Below are positions 1 through 13,300 of a DNA stretch of 64,000 bases, piece by piece. The notes beneath the pieces are model-generated. The model did no database searches and was not told the DNA's origin. It saw nothing but the letters and a program-made list of their open reading frames with translations. The DNA is taken from the NCBI GenBank assembly GCA_000469685.2, contig LS997565.1, positions 10,980,505 to 11,044,504 of the forward strand, read 5' to 3'. Source of the DNA: Haemonchus contortus. Lineage: Eukaryota > Nematoda > Chromadorea > Rhabditida > Trichostrongylidae. Each line of letters starts with the position of its first letter. The first letter of the stretch is position 1. Made by a program: the position numbers and the translations under genes.

Positions 1-3000
1 AAATTGTGTGGTTCTTAGGTTCATAGTGTCACCCAGTACTGCATTTCCTTTACCTTCATACTGTTCTGTGGAGGAAAAAATGACCTATTTATTGTTGGAC
101 TAGGTGGAGGCTGCAAGCTGCTAATCTTCAACTTTCCGATGCCTTGAAGAAGCCTCTGACATGAACTTCTCAAGACTGAAGCGTTATGATTTGCTGAGAA
201 GATCGTAAGAGGGAAGTCGTGAAAAGCTCAAGTTAACGCTTATGAAGGGAATCCGCTGTGTTCCGGAATACACACTTCATGCAAAGTTTGTTAGCCTATT
301 TTGCAGGTATGACCCAGCTTGAATGGGCTCCCATGCGTAGACTCAAACAAAAAATTTATGGGGGTAACGCCGCGAATCCGAACCGGTCACTTCTCAAAAG
401 TGAGTCCGGTCTCTTATCCTCTACACTGTTAGATACCAATGGTCTGGCTTGCTCGTTGGCTGTGCCACTGCCCACCAGTTTAAAGGAGGTTGAAACCTAC
501 TCCGGCTCACCCGAGCTGTCCGATGGGCCGGCGGGCAGTTCGCCTCTGCTGAGCAGACCTGCCCGCCGGCCCATCGGACCTCCAGCAGCGTATGACATCC
601 TGGTTGAACTTGCAAAATTCACTGGTTCAGAGAGAGCAGGCAAGGGTAATTGAGAGCGGATAGATTTAGGAATAGGTGTTTTTTGATACTGATGAATGAA
701 TAGCACTACTCGAAGAAGGAAATGAATTTCAGGCCTATACTTGAAAATTTTCTTTCACTTCTGGGTTAATCAATAAGCCGCAGAAAAGGCTCAGAGCCTC
801 CAAGCTTCAACATCCCTAATCATTCCGAAATCCTCGAAGAGTAGTAAAGGCACCCAAGCTACGCTGCTCCCCCAGCTACGCAAATAGATAGCCAAGTGCA
901 GAGGAAATGGAATTTCGGAACAGCAAAAAACGGTGCCTCCCTCCTTGTTAGTGCAGGCTGGGCCAGTGTCCGAGGGCATCCATGGCAATCACCCATCTTT
1001 CGCCGAAAATTTCAGCATCACGCTTGTCCTCCCGACCGAGGCCTCAACCAAAGGCTCATTTCCAAGTGCAAGTGAGCATTTTCAATATGGAAAAATCGAA
1101 TTTTCATGAAATCGTCACGACGAAAAAACTCGACCGGCGCTCCAATCCCCTATCATCGAGACATGCAAACTTGTCAAATAACAATACTCACTAACTAACA
1201 TCACAACTTTACTCGCGCAAAAGAAACAGAAAAGAAAGCCTGCTGCATTTGAGGACGATGAAAAAAAATTTGTTCAAGGAGAAAAAATTCATGAAAATTT
1301 AAAAAATACTTCGCAATACGGCAAGGTTACTGTAAAATCGACTGATCACTGTCGGCAGTACGGTCGAACGAAAAAAAACCAAAACGATTTTTCCGAGGAA
1401 GAAACATCATGATCTCTTCACAACAAGAAGAAAATTATATATGTAAATGTATGCGGCAAAAGCAAAAATACTAAAATATACAAAACAAAATTTCATGAGA
1501 AGTAAATAAAAATAAAACGAATGAATGAGTTGACGGGGAGCATATTAAAATACCTATATATGTACAAAGAACCAAAAAACGACCTCTCTAGCGTATGTAT
1601 GTGGGAGCTACACACTGGAGGCGGATTAGAATTTGGGAATAGGGTTACAACACAGGGCTATGTATGGGTGGGCCAGCTAGAAATCAGAATGAGGGGTGAG
1701 GATTAGCATGAGGAGAGCAATACGGTAATAGAAGCAATAGAAGCGATCTACTGCCATCCGACATGGAGGATCGACATGACTGTGATGTGCGGGGCTATAG
1801 GATGGCCAGGAAAGTGGTGCTCTAGGAAAAACTGCCATACACCTCTAGAAATCTTCTACTGTCGAAATACGGCTGCTATGAGTAGTACGACGGCTGAGAG
1901 AATGCTGCTCGAGGAACAACTGAAAATCAGACAAAAATTAGTTAAAATATTACTTAAAATATTGAAAATTTTCAATATTTTGCATTTTGTCGCGCGAAGC
2001 GACAATGCGACGTCGCGCGCACAGGAATGTAACAGAATGAAATAGTAAGAGACACAGGAACAAAAGCAGTAATAGTAGAATCATATCAAAAATAATACTC
2101 GCATATCGATCGAGCTATAGGAAGAACGCTAGAACTGCAACAACGAGGCAACTGATCCGCGACTGCCGCGTGCGGCGGATCGATTACTCGGAACCGATTG
2201 AACTACCCGTCTCCCGTTTTGAATGGGAGCGGCAAAGAGGGTAAGTGCGAGATATAATAACTAGTAACCACTTTTCCAGGCTGAACTTTCCTATGCGTAC
2301 AAATGTGGATTCCTCACCAAAAATCATTTCGGCAACTACTTGCACGAAACAAAAAGAGAAAATTCATTACAATCCCAAGTTCCTACAGTAATCTTAAGTT
2401 TTTTTTTAAATTCCGATAGTGAACAGTTGTAAAATGGCAAGTATCAATTGCTGGTAGTAGATAAAAACAGAGTTAAATTACGGTAGGATTTTAAACGAAT
2501 TGAATTTGGGAACCATTTCAATACCGAGCTCTTGGGAACCCGGGAAATTTTCTCAGCACCAATATTTAGCGAGAAAATGGCCCCTTCCCTTGTGTTCGAA
2601 TGAGTTATACAGCTATCCAGAGCTATCGAACGCATCATTTTTCATCAGAACTGGATTCATAAATCCTATCAGGATGGCCATATATATTTGCCTAAAGTAC
2701 CATAATAAAGGCACAATGCACGATTGCAGGATGTGGTTAGTGGGCATAAAATGACATTTCGGATGAGAAGAAGACTGCAAGAGAGGAAAACTGCAAAAAA
2801 AACCATAGGAAATCAAAAATTGGGCGTTTCAGGGAGTTTTCGCTTGTTGAAATCATGACAGATTTGATACATAGCGTCGACCGCTAACCTTTCTAATGCG
2901 ACATGCTCTGCCGAAATTCAGGTGCTACCGTAATCAAACAAAAGCATCTTCCGCTAGGTGAAAGTTTCGGAGGAAGAATGGTCGAAAATGGCAAGGAAAA

Positions 3001-6000
3001 TAGCCTAACCGATAGCCTAGGCCCCCGTCATTTCCCTGCTCTGCGCTGCCAAACGGATAGAACCTTCAAAAAAAGGAACCATTTCAGTTTATTCATCGAG
3101 GGGACTCATCTACTCATTGTCAGTGTCATTCTATCCCTCCAGGACCGATGACATCCGTCTACAGTAGTTCGCCTGGGTTTGATTCATCGCGAAGGGGGAT
3201 CGGCATGGAGATAAATGCAAAAAAAAACTGTCAAATTTGGCAGGTCGCTGAACCCAAGTATACTTCCTTGTACGCCAAAATCCTCTTATAACAACCCAGC
3301 AAAGGATAAAGCAAAGCAGACGGTTGAGGGAATTTTCACAGTATTTCAAGCAGCGCCAGAAAGGAGGGAGCATCACTGAAGCTTTCAGAAAAGCCTCAGT
3401 ATACTTCTCGCTAAATTTCCATGAACGGGAGTGCGGATCTATAATCCAGCTACGGGGTACAATGAGCCATGAAAAAAGACGACAGTGCACTGAGAGGCTC
3501 ATGGCTCATACACCACGAATTTAGCTAACAGAGTATCCGGGCACCGTGCTCTTATTCCCCACACTATCGAGATCCAGCTTGCCCTCGTCTTCTCGAGGGC
3601 TTTTGGGCTGAAGCTGATCAGCACTTACACCTTCACCGAGGTGAGTACATCAGCCAATATCGGCACTGAATCCCCTGGATTGAGCAGTCATTTCAACTTC
3701 AGCAGATCCATAACCTTGAACAAAGTCTTTTTAGTAACTCTAAGACAGTTTCTAGAGCATTCTAGAAAAATAACGGACTACTGTAGGTATCTTCAGTAGG
3801 TACATACCCAACCCGTTAGCATAATTGTTTCTATGAAGTTGAGTCTTTCTACTTTCCGTACCCGTTACTCTTCACCAGAATAATCCCGATCAATACCCAG
3901 CAGAATTTGTCACAGTGTGAAGTTTTCCCACTGCTGTTCAAAGGGTCTATTTATCAGTTGCCGTTCGAGAAAAACCGAAAACAACAAGATGTTTCGGAAC
4001 ATTTGTCAAGAACAAAGCAAGGAACGAGCGAAGTACTGAAAACCTCGTCACATAACATCAAAACAACACAGCAGATGTTTCGATGAGTAATCCACATAAA
4101 AAAAACGGAGCGAGGACATTTTACTGAGAAAATGTATGGTGTATGGCGTATCCAATAGAACTACGGTAGACTGCTGGAGACCCATTAAGCTGTATGGAGA
4201 GACTAAGGGCCACATTAGCTACATGTTAAGACAACTAGCAAGTTTTCCTTTTAAGTTGGCTGGTGAACAATAACGTTTGATCTATCAATGAAGAGAAGCT
4301 CCTCCCAAACAGTCATCAGGAGATTTATATGAAGAGGGCCCTTAGAGAGTTGATTTATGGCTCTTTCACGGCTGAATACATCCGAAAAGCACGACAAAAG
4401 CTCTACTCACGCAAACCCCGCCCACTATTGTTGAAGTGGGCGGAGCTAGTGGACCATGAACCATGGCTGTGTCATTTCCGTATTTTTTTCTTACAAAACC
4501 CCTATCGAAGCACCGAAACACAATTCACCCAGTCAACACAATGTATGGACTTCCCCGAGACCACGATTCCCTCTCGGTACAAGTCCAACGTAGCTGATAT
4601 AGTTGATCTCAAACTGGGCTTCCAAATTCGAACCAATGCCACCTTCCCAAAACAGTAGGCTAGGAGTAGGTAAGAACTCAGTTGCCATGCAGTTCACCGA
4701 ACCAGCATACCCCACCTTTCCAGACCCATGGATTTTCCCATTACCATTGCTTATCTTGCTTTATTGCATTGCCGTAGAGCAATGATCTTAGTGGTCTTGG
4801 ACGGACTTCAGTCTCGAACTGTAAAAAGCGGGCGTGTTTTGTTACAGAGCATAGAAAAACCGAGGTGTATACTTACAAGTTATCTCTGAACATCACGGAA
4901 GTGCCCTGAAGCCTGACAGCACCTGCTGTTCATCAAAATCTAGTCGACAAGTTGCAGCGAGATCGAACCCGATGACATCAGGTAGGGCGAAGCAGTAGAA
5001 ATGAAATTTCTCGCCTCTTTGTTTCCTCACCCGACCAAAGTACACATTCAGTGAATTTTAGAAGTCTTCAACAGAAAAATGTAAGGGAAAAGTCAAAAAG
5101 GTAGGAAAACCGAGCTTAATCAGTACAACCAAGGGCTTTGTGGCAGTGGGGAACTGTAGGAATTCACACCCTCGATAAACTCTAGTAGGTGCTCCTCCTA
5201 TTTAAAGGTATCCTGAACTCAGCTGTCGGTGCTTCTTTCCGAATTCTCGTGGCAAGCGGCAGTGGTTCTGCGGCGACTACCTACCTTCCCACTGGGATTT
5301 CAAAACCTTCCCTTTCCTGTGCGCAACTGCGAGCGGTCGGATGAGACGAGCGCGGCGTGGTTTTGGGAAGAAGTACCCACACTCCTGAACCCGCTCACTT
5401 TCAAAACTTAAGCTACCTCACTCCAGCGAAACTACCCTTTTTTTGAGAGGAAAAACTTGTCTACCCGACTAGCAATAGTAATGCTACACACTCACGGACG
5501 ATGACTGTGAGTTAAGCGGCTTCAGAAGTAGATTTAGTGAGAACGCGTGTTTACATTTACTTGGACTGGATTCAAAGCTAAGCCATCAGAGAAGAATATT
5601 GGATTTTTTGTGCCCTTCAATGCTTTCTCATCGTCAACTCGCCCGCTGACGGCAAAATAGGATTTCAGGAAATCAGAATGGGAAACTATCCGGAACATCT
5701 CATGTCAAGCCTCAGTCACACAATCTCTCAGTCACATCCGTAAATAACTTCAGAAGAACTCTGCTGGCCTCGCAATTCGTCTCGCCTTCGGGAAATTTCA
5801 TTTTCCTGGGCAGAAATAACTCTGAGCAAAATTTGAGATTCCGCCCAATTCAAAGTGATTCAGAACGCGAGAATTTTCAAAAAAAAAAACCTGGGAGCTG
5901 ATTTGAGCTGAACTCTTCCGATGACGCCATGCCTTCGGATCATCGCCGAATTAGTGACGACATGCAATGTCAACAGCCCCATGCCAAGGAAGAATGATTC

Positions 6001-7100
6001 CAGTCCTACGGATGTGCTATCAGGCTATCAGTAACGAACAATGAGGCCCTTTCTGTCTGGGACTGGGGAAGTGGGGTAGGGGGAGGGAGAAGGTGAAGCT
6101 GACCACGCGACGGTACCTTGGATGGACGTGCTACATGGGCTGGCTTGGGAACTTGAAAACCTCCAGAAAACCAGTCAGGAGCTGATTTTTCGGAAAGCTT
6201 TCAAAATGTTTACCGGAACGTGATCACATTCCCATTCCTTCCTTCTGGCCCGCTTACAAAAAAAGGAGGGGGCCAATGGGCCAATGACCAGAAACCCTTC
6301 CATTTCCAATCCACCCTGCTCTGGCCCCCCAAAAAAAGGATTACCTGCAAAATAGCTCAAAAAACTGCTGTTAGAGCTTCCAATGCAGTTATCCCTCTCA
6401 TTTGACTCAAGCCGACTATAGTAATTTGGTGCGAGAAAAATATTGCACGCTGGTGTCTAACCAAAACAAATATTTACTGGACTGGGCGCTCCCGTTAAGC
6501 AGCTTCCAACAAGTAGCTGCGGTCGATAGAGCAAAGCATTCGGCCACTTATAGCACTTTTTTAAGTATGTACCAAATCGAAGACCGACTAAAGCAAGGAC
6601 TAGACATAAGACGAATTCGTATGGATGATGCGCCAGAGAAAACTCGTCCTCGAACGGGAGACATTTTTGGTTCTTTCCCTCAGTTATGAGGCACTTAGCT
6701 CCCCAATGTGCTGGCTTGTCATTTCCGTCGATATTCCCATCGAAATGACTCTTAGGAAGCAAACGGACCTTCTTGTAGAGTTATGCATAGAGTATTTGAC
6801 AGAAAAATCGAAACGTCGGATGAAAAGGTATCGCGCTCGGATGAAAAACGGATGATTCCGATTTCAGTTGAGCATAATGGACTGCGCCATGCATTTCGCT
6901 GCATGACAAGACCGCAGACTGATTGATTGATTGATACCAATCGAAACCCTATGAAACACCCTAGCTTTCTCTGAAACCTTTTTGTGGAAACTCGAACTTC
7001 TAGGCATGCAACAACTCCAGTGCGGCGAGTGCGCCTTTGCCAATGGGGTATGGGTATGCCATCTAGGAGAACTGATTCAATGTAAACGTTCACAGCTTTG
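1..7100. other. Region without a recognised gene
   Basis: I see no exon chain that I can support here. The open frames are short, lack recognisable motifs, and often occur on both strands at once. The region does hold a GC-rich perfect inverted repeat at 518-579. It lies beyond the 3' end of the EGF gene, and I could not find further EGF-type exons in it with confidence. Confidence 0.5.
518..579. repeat. Perfect 21-bp GC-rich inverted repeat (hairpin)
   Basis: The arm 518-538 is the exact reverse complement of 559-579, with a 20-base spacer. The arms are rich in G and C (GGGCCGGCGGGCAG within the left arm), so the transcript or single strand would form a very stable hairpin. Pairing stops sharply at both ends. 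No gene is recognised next to it. Confidence 0.85.
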
Positions 7101-7101
7101 A

Positions 7102-7107
7102 TTTATT
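7102..7107 (-). promoter_or_regulatory. Possible poly(A) signal of the EGF gene
   Basis: The minus strand reads AATAAA here, about 245 bases downstream of the TAA that could end exon 7 of the EGF gene. The distance suits a 3' UTR, which supports exon 7 being the last coding exon. AATAAA is common in AT-rich DNA, so this is only suggestive. Confidence 0.4.
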
Positions 7108-7191
7108 TAGTAAAACGACTAGGTAAAAAACAAGTTAGAGAGCAAAGTTCAGTGCTTCGCTCCTCATTTCATGCCTACGCCTTTAGATTTT

Positions 7192-7256
7192 CATAAATCC
7201 GACACCCCCACGAGCATCTGCGGTCGACCGAGCTCGGGAATACTGTCGGATTTATG
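7192..7256. repeat. 13-bp inverted repeat in the presumed EGF-gene 3' UTR
   Basis: CATAAATCCGACA at 7192-7204 is matched by its exact reverse complement at 7244-7256, with 39 bases between. It lies between the proposed EGF stop codon and the AATAAA at 7102-7107, so it could form a stem in the 3' UTR. It might equally be the remnant of a small transposon. Confidence 0.6.
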
Positions 7257-7348
7257 GACCTATACGTGAGCTCTGAGGGACACCTTTAGAGCTCTTGAAC
7301 TGCTGCTAATTGGAATCGTTCCAAAGCTGTAAAAAACACGAAAATGAC

Positions 7349-10300
7349 TTACGTGATTTGTCCTTTTTGACATCTTTTTTCGCAAACTTCTCCACCATAG
7401 CCTTCTTTGCAGATACACCTTAAAAACGATCATTTACGAGATTCTAAGCCATAGGAAATAAATCAATTCCTCTTTCTGCAAGCACATGAAGTGTAAATAA
7501 ATAAATACCTCAGAATCGATTCAAGGAGGATAAGAAAAAGAATTTTGAAAGAATTTGAAAGGGCAACTGATGACGTATCTTCGCTGAAGAAACTTGAGGA
7601 GGATCCCCGGTTGGGGAAGAAACAGCTATTCTCTCGGGATAATTGATTTCATTTTTTGGGTGAAGCCGAGAAATTGGTCAAATAAAATGACTAGTTAAAA
7701 GAGCCCAGAAATATTGAAGTTAATTATCAGAAAGATTTTTGTTGATTCTAGGCCGATAGTAGATGGAGATGGGGTAACACATGTACAGTGCAGGGATCAA
7801 ATCCCACCCAAAATCTTCCTGTACCAACCAAGCCACCCATTCCTCAGGATTTACCACGTATCAAACTAGTTTCGAATCATATAAGGCACCATATTGAACA
7901 TGTGCTGGTCCCCAGAGCTTTGGTGTCACAACGATATCGAATAGGAGCCGGATATGAAGGCACATTCCATGACGGGATTTATTGAAGAAATGAAATTTAT
8001 CGTTTTAATTCAGAAAGGGATCAGAAAAATTACTGAAATACTGCACTTAAAATGTGAAATTCAAATTTTATAAGACCATTAATTCCCAGCGGAAACCAAG
8101 CGCCCGAGATCAAAGGGTTCACTTTTTTCTGTTCCACCAAGGCCGCAACTTGATGTATGACGGGCTTTATGCATGTCCTGTCCAAGTAGAGCGGTGGAAT
8201 GGATACACAAAGTCCACAAAAACCAGTGGAAAACCGAGAAATGGCTTATGTACAGATCGTTTAGATTTTTGAAATGATGAAACGATGAGGCCGTCTGGCG
8301 TGAATTAATCCCAGTTCTGGTATGAGCCCCTCATCTGACTTCTATTAAGGATCTGGGGTTTGAGTGCCAAAGTGGCCTATACATTGACTTTCACTGGCGA
8401 CCCTATGTGGACGTCTGTTTTTTCACTCTTCAAGATGAGACCGGTGCGAAACTTGAAGAGATTAGAGGCTTGGTTGGCCTGGGCAAGTACTGAGCTGGGA
8501 TTTGATCTGCTGACATTGAGTATGTGATGGTGCGCCTCATGACACTTCACCACCTTTCACTAGTTATATATAGTCGTGAAACGTCCCATCTCAGAAGTAG
8601 CTCTGGGTTACGGAAGCCATTCGTTTGATGTCTTCACATCGAAAGAGAGCGACCTTCCTATGTCCCTAAATAGCCTAACAGTCGAAGTTGGTCTTTGGTC
8701 ATCTGGTGGGCGAGATGATTTCTGGGATGTTCAATTGCCTCAGAATGACATCAGAGTTGTTCAAAAAACCGAAAATGCCAGGCCATCATCATCCGGACGG
8801 GTTAAAATGAACAGCTATGACTTTAACGAAGTAATGCATATATCATTCTAGGAAAATTCTAGCCTCGGAGGAAAATCTCAGAACAAGTGAAATCGAATTT
8901 AGACCGGACACGTCATTCATCCTCTTCCAATTTTAGAGATGCCGAGGAATGGTTTCATGATGAATTTGGAATGAGTGAAATTCATAACCACACCCCCTTG
9001 CAATGGGGTAGTGCATAGAAAGGAATAGCCATCCCGGGAAGCCTGTACTCGGCCTGTTCGAGGATACTGGGTTATTCATTCAATTCCTGTATGTGCTCAA
9101 AGGCCAGCTACATTGTAGGAATAGCCGAAACGGCCATAACTAAATAACTAACCAAATTCTTCAACGAAATTTGCACAAATATGTGAATTATCGATTGTAA
9201 GCTTAGGATTTCTTCCTTACTTTTTCGTTGGCACAATAGAAGGGAGCTATTTTGATGAGTAACTCTGAACTGAGGCCTATTGGCGAAGTTGGTGAAGACC
9301 CCCACAGCCGGGATCAATCTTGATCTTCACCACTTTAGGTGAGCTCGTTGCTTCAACACAATTTTCAGAAATAACTTAGCGAAGCCGATCATCCAATCAC
9401 TTTTGAACACCCCTTTGACGAGTTCCCTCCCAGAGGAAGTCTCTCTCCTCCACTACAAACCTACACGGAGCGTAATCGCCCAACAAATTTGTCTTGAGCG
9501 AATAGGTTTTTTTCTTGATGTGAATGCATTTGTGATGGCGGGACGACGGATCCCGAAGTGTTAGTGGATGGACCGCCATCAACGTAGCCGTCAACGTTGA
9601 CGACAGCGGCATTACAACTCAACGAGCATTGTCATGAAAAAGATCAAGTCAAGACAAACGTATGGGACAGCCGTGAAAACAAAATCGACAAAAACTACTT
9701 CGAAGCAAAATATTTGTTAGTTCTCCACCCATTTGTGAACAGGTACTCTGAGGGTAAGCTCTTGGAGTACTCTCGGATTAATCATGTACACCCTACCTCG
9801 GGTCGTGAGGTCGACTGGAGCTATCATGTCATCAGTGACCTCATCCTTTGTAATGAGGGAACCCTCAGACCCCAGGGCAATGAAAACTGTCATATATCAG
9901 ACTGGGGATCAGCCTCCCGGGAGCATTGCTTCAGTTTCGCCGGGGTTTTTACTAGTAAACTACGTAATACCACTATCCATGACGTCCGGTCCGACGCTTT
10001 ACTCCCGGAAACACAGCCTACATTCGGGCGATTCCCACTCGGTAGACTGTTCTAAGACTTTCTAACCTTTCTCATTTCAAAAAGCGCCCAGAAGGAAATT
10101 CTAACAAACTGCCACACAGTACCGAGGCTTCCCAAACCTGTCATTGCTACCTTTTGAAGTTGAAAAAAAAACGTTGAGATTAAGTTAAACTTTCAAGCGC
10201 TGTGCAGAAAGAGATTGCTCGTGGACAGTAATGGTATCTAACCAGTCACCTGCCATCTTGTAATTCTCCTCCATTCATACAGCCGATAATCTTATCGCAG

Positions 10301-13300
10301 TTGTCACCTTCGAAATACGCTGTGCACACGCAATGATCCACTTGATTGCGGAATCGTTTATCTTGGCCTGAAACACCCATGGAAACAGCTGACGCCGCTC
10401 AGACTATGTACATGTTGTCGCCCAGGCGCGACAATTGAGATCGAGCTCCCCCCAGTTTCCCTCATCAACACGCCTGGATGATCTTTCAAAAACTCGTTAC
10501 TGCAGTAGAATAGAACTTGATGTCAACTATCAAAAAAACCTACCGAACTTCGTCTTCCTCCAGCAAGCCAATCGTTCGCAGTAACGACCATCCCAAGGCA
10601 CCTGAATAGGAATAGCCAATAAAAAATCAGATCAGGAAGGGAAAACAGTGTTGGGACGCTTCTATATGTATTTTTGAATTTTTAGAACTACTTATTACGC
10701 AATTTGATGAGTACATGAATACATTCGTAAGTTCATACCCCTTTCTAATCCCTCGCCCGCCCTGCACCCTCTCCCACCACCCCCGTCGGTTTGCATACCA
10801 ATGAGTTTTGAACTCGACGTCAATAAAATTGTAAAAACTCCCAAGAACAATAAAACTGGAGAGGTTTCGACAGATTACTGTAAACAACAGGCTATTTATT
10901 AACTGAAAACATGTTATTTTATGACTTCAAACAGCTGTTTCGAAGGAAACTTGAAACTGCAAAGCAATTTGAACCGAAGTACTCATACCACATACTTCTT
11001 TTTGTTTACAGTCAACTTGTTGAGGTACCCGAGTCCAGAGGGTTTAACAGATGCTAGCCAGCAAGGCTAAACACAGGGCTGAGCCCAGTGGGCTATGAAA
11101 GATTCCATTGAGATTGCTCTTCGTTAAGTACTTGCTGGAACTCAATCCTGTCATAACGGTGAAGAAGAACATTGCAAGTGGGGCCTATGTCTAGGTTTTG
11201 CGAATCTCCCATGAATTATAATTACAGTTTCGATCTCCCAGCACCGATTGAAATTAAGTACAAATATCGGCAACCAGTATCAGTTCCCAATACCAGTTCT
11301 ACCAGTCCCAAATAATCCTGTTGAGGCCTTAACACATTATCACCGTCCTCCTATACCACTTTCTCGATCCTATTGCAGTTTACCCATGTCGAGGACATCC
11401 ATTCCCTATTTGTTTATTGTTCTGAAGTATGCCCTGAATTCCATTATTTTAAGAAAAAAAAAACAGATTTCTGTAGCAGACAGACAAATATCACTCCTTT
11501 CGAGGAGCTTAGACCACCCACTACCCCCATATCAACCCTAGGATTGCGTAGCGGGCGCCTGCAGAAAATTTCACAAATTAACAAATACAAGCCAAAAAAA
11601 GAAAAAAATCTGCGTTGAAAATGGCACATTTTTGTCTCACCTCACAAATACATTCGATTTCTTTCTTCCCTACAGCAAGCACACCATCATGTTGACAAAC
11701 ATTTGCCGTGCATCTGAAATGATACAAGGGTCTCTTAATTGAATAATTATCTAATTATTCCATTCTAGCAATGATATAATTAGTTTATTCGTTCAGCATG
11801 GGACAATTGGCTTCAATCCAAATGAGCTTTGTACTGTGAGAATCGCTCAAGACAATATTTCCTATTGGAAAAGATAAAGGTATTACAAGACATTCGGAAC
11901 TAACCACTACCTGCCAGTAATGAAAAAAGGGAAAGGAATAACCAAAGCCCTAAGAAGAAGAGAAGAAACCTAACATTCACCCAGGATCGAATTTTAAGTT
12001 ATGTCGGGATCCAGAAGGGCTCTGGGTGCGTCTGTGACATTTACAATCCCTTGCAGAGCATGATATATGTAGGAAGCCTCCTACCCTCCCAGACAAGTTT
12101 GGACCCCAAGATCATCCCCAGCGAGATGAAAAGCATGGTTGGCCTAGGCGGGCGTCGATACGGGATTCAAACCTTGGATCATGGATATGAGTGTACGCAG
12201 CAAGCCACTACACCACTACTATCCTCTTCCTGAGCTCTAAGGGCACCCTACGAAGTCAATGCCCGATGGAGACAACACTGAGAAACTCAAAAGGTGCTAC
12301 CAGCTCTCAGATGGAAACAGTTTCCCAAGATACCTGCCAAAAATACCACTGTGGAGATTTTAAGTTTCAGGATCAGAACCCTTCGAGGACGCTTTTCGTG
12401 GAGATCATCACGGAAACAAATTGGTACGTATCCTGTACTTGTTACCCATCCCATGCTGTTGCATTTTTCATGAGTAAAGGCCATATTCCTGCACGAGCCA
12501 ATTCCCCACTAGTCTCTTGCTAAATCCAAATGAGGATTTTCGCAATTAGCGCTAATTTCAAATGAATGGCGTAGACGCTGCTGGCACGCACTTGCTATAG
12601 CATACACCAACGACCAGAAAGCCTTTTTTTTTGAGGGGAAAAAGTTCTGCAAAGAGCAATGTCTCTTGCAGAAACTATACAAATGACCACTGTTATCTAC
12701 TTATTTACTTATATGTTTACTGTTTACTGACTACCTTATTATTTACATATTTATCACCATGCCACTTACTCTCGGTGTTCAGACCAGGAACCTCCTTTGT
12801 TCCCAGAAAAGGGAAGGTACCATTCAAAAAGAAACAAAGTAGTTTTTAGAGCGACTTACACTTTTCCATGCAATGCATGTCCTTCAGGGCAGCCTTCGAA
12901 TTCGTTACAAATCGGTCCCTTCCATTTTGGTTCACATACGCATTTACCTCGATGCATCCGGGCATGTACTGCAATGGGAAGTATTTTTTCAACGGACAGC
13001 CACGTAATAGTCTCAAGTCGCAATCTGGGAGAAAAAAAAATCAAAAAAAAAATCGTGAAAAATTCCACAACAATCGAGTTTCTGTGGACCTTACTAGGGC
13101 TTGATCAGAGGAGGTTCTGCAGGTGTTTACCTATATGCTACTCACAAATGTCAGTTTACCTACGTACCTTGCCAACTCAAAACTAACCCTTCCGAGTATA
13201 AACCCTGAAAAGCTTCGTATAACCCTACTACATATCAGTCATCGAGTTTTTCTTGAGTGAATTATTTTTTCCTCCGTCCTCTCACCACATGCAACAAAAA

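Noticed and set aside
4882..4925. Possible eighth EGF-gene exon (minus strand, acceptor CTGTCAG, donor GTAAGT, peptide LQGTSVMFRDN)
   Set aside because: The phase fits, but it is only about 12 codons long and lacks cysteines or any domain. The stop and AATAAA near exon 7 offer a simpler end.
7304..7352. Exon directly after exon 7 across a 26-base intron
   Set aside because: Acceptor TTTTTTACAG is good, but 26 bases is below the usual minimum intron size, and the peptide that follows has no domain.
9597..10055. 152-codon plus-strand frame
   Set aside because: No recognisable domain. It overlaps another plus-strand frame and lies within intron 6 of the EGF gene. It could be a chance frame or a worn transposon piece, but nothing supports either.
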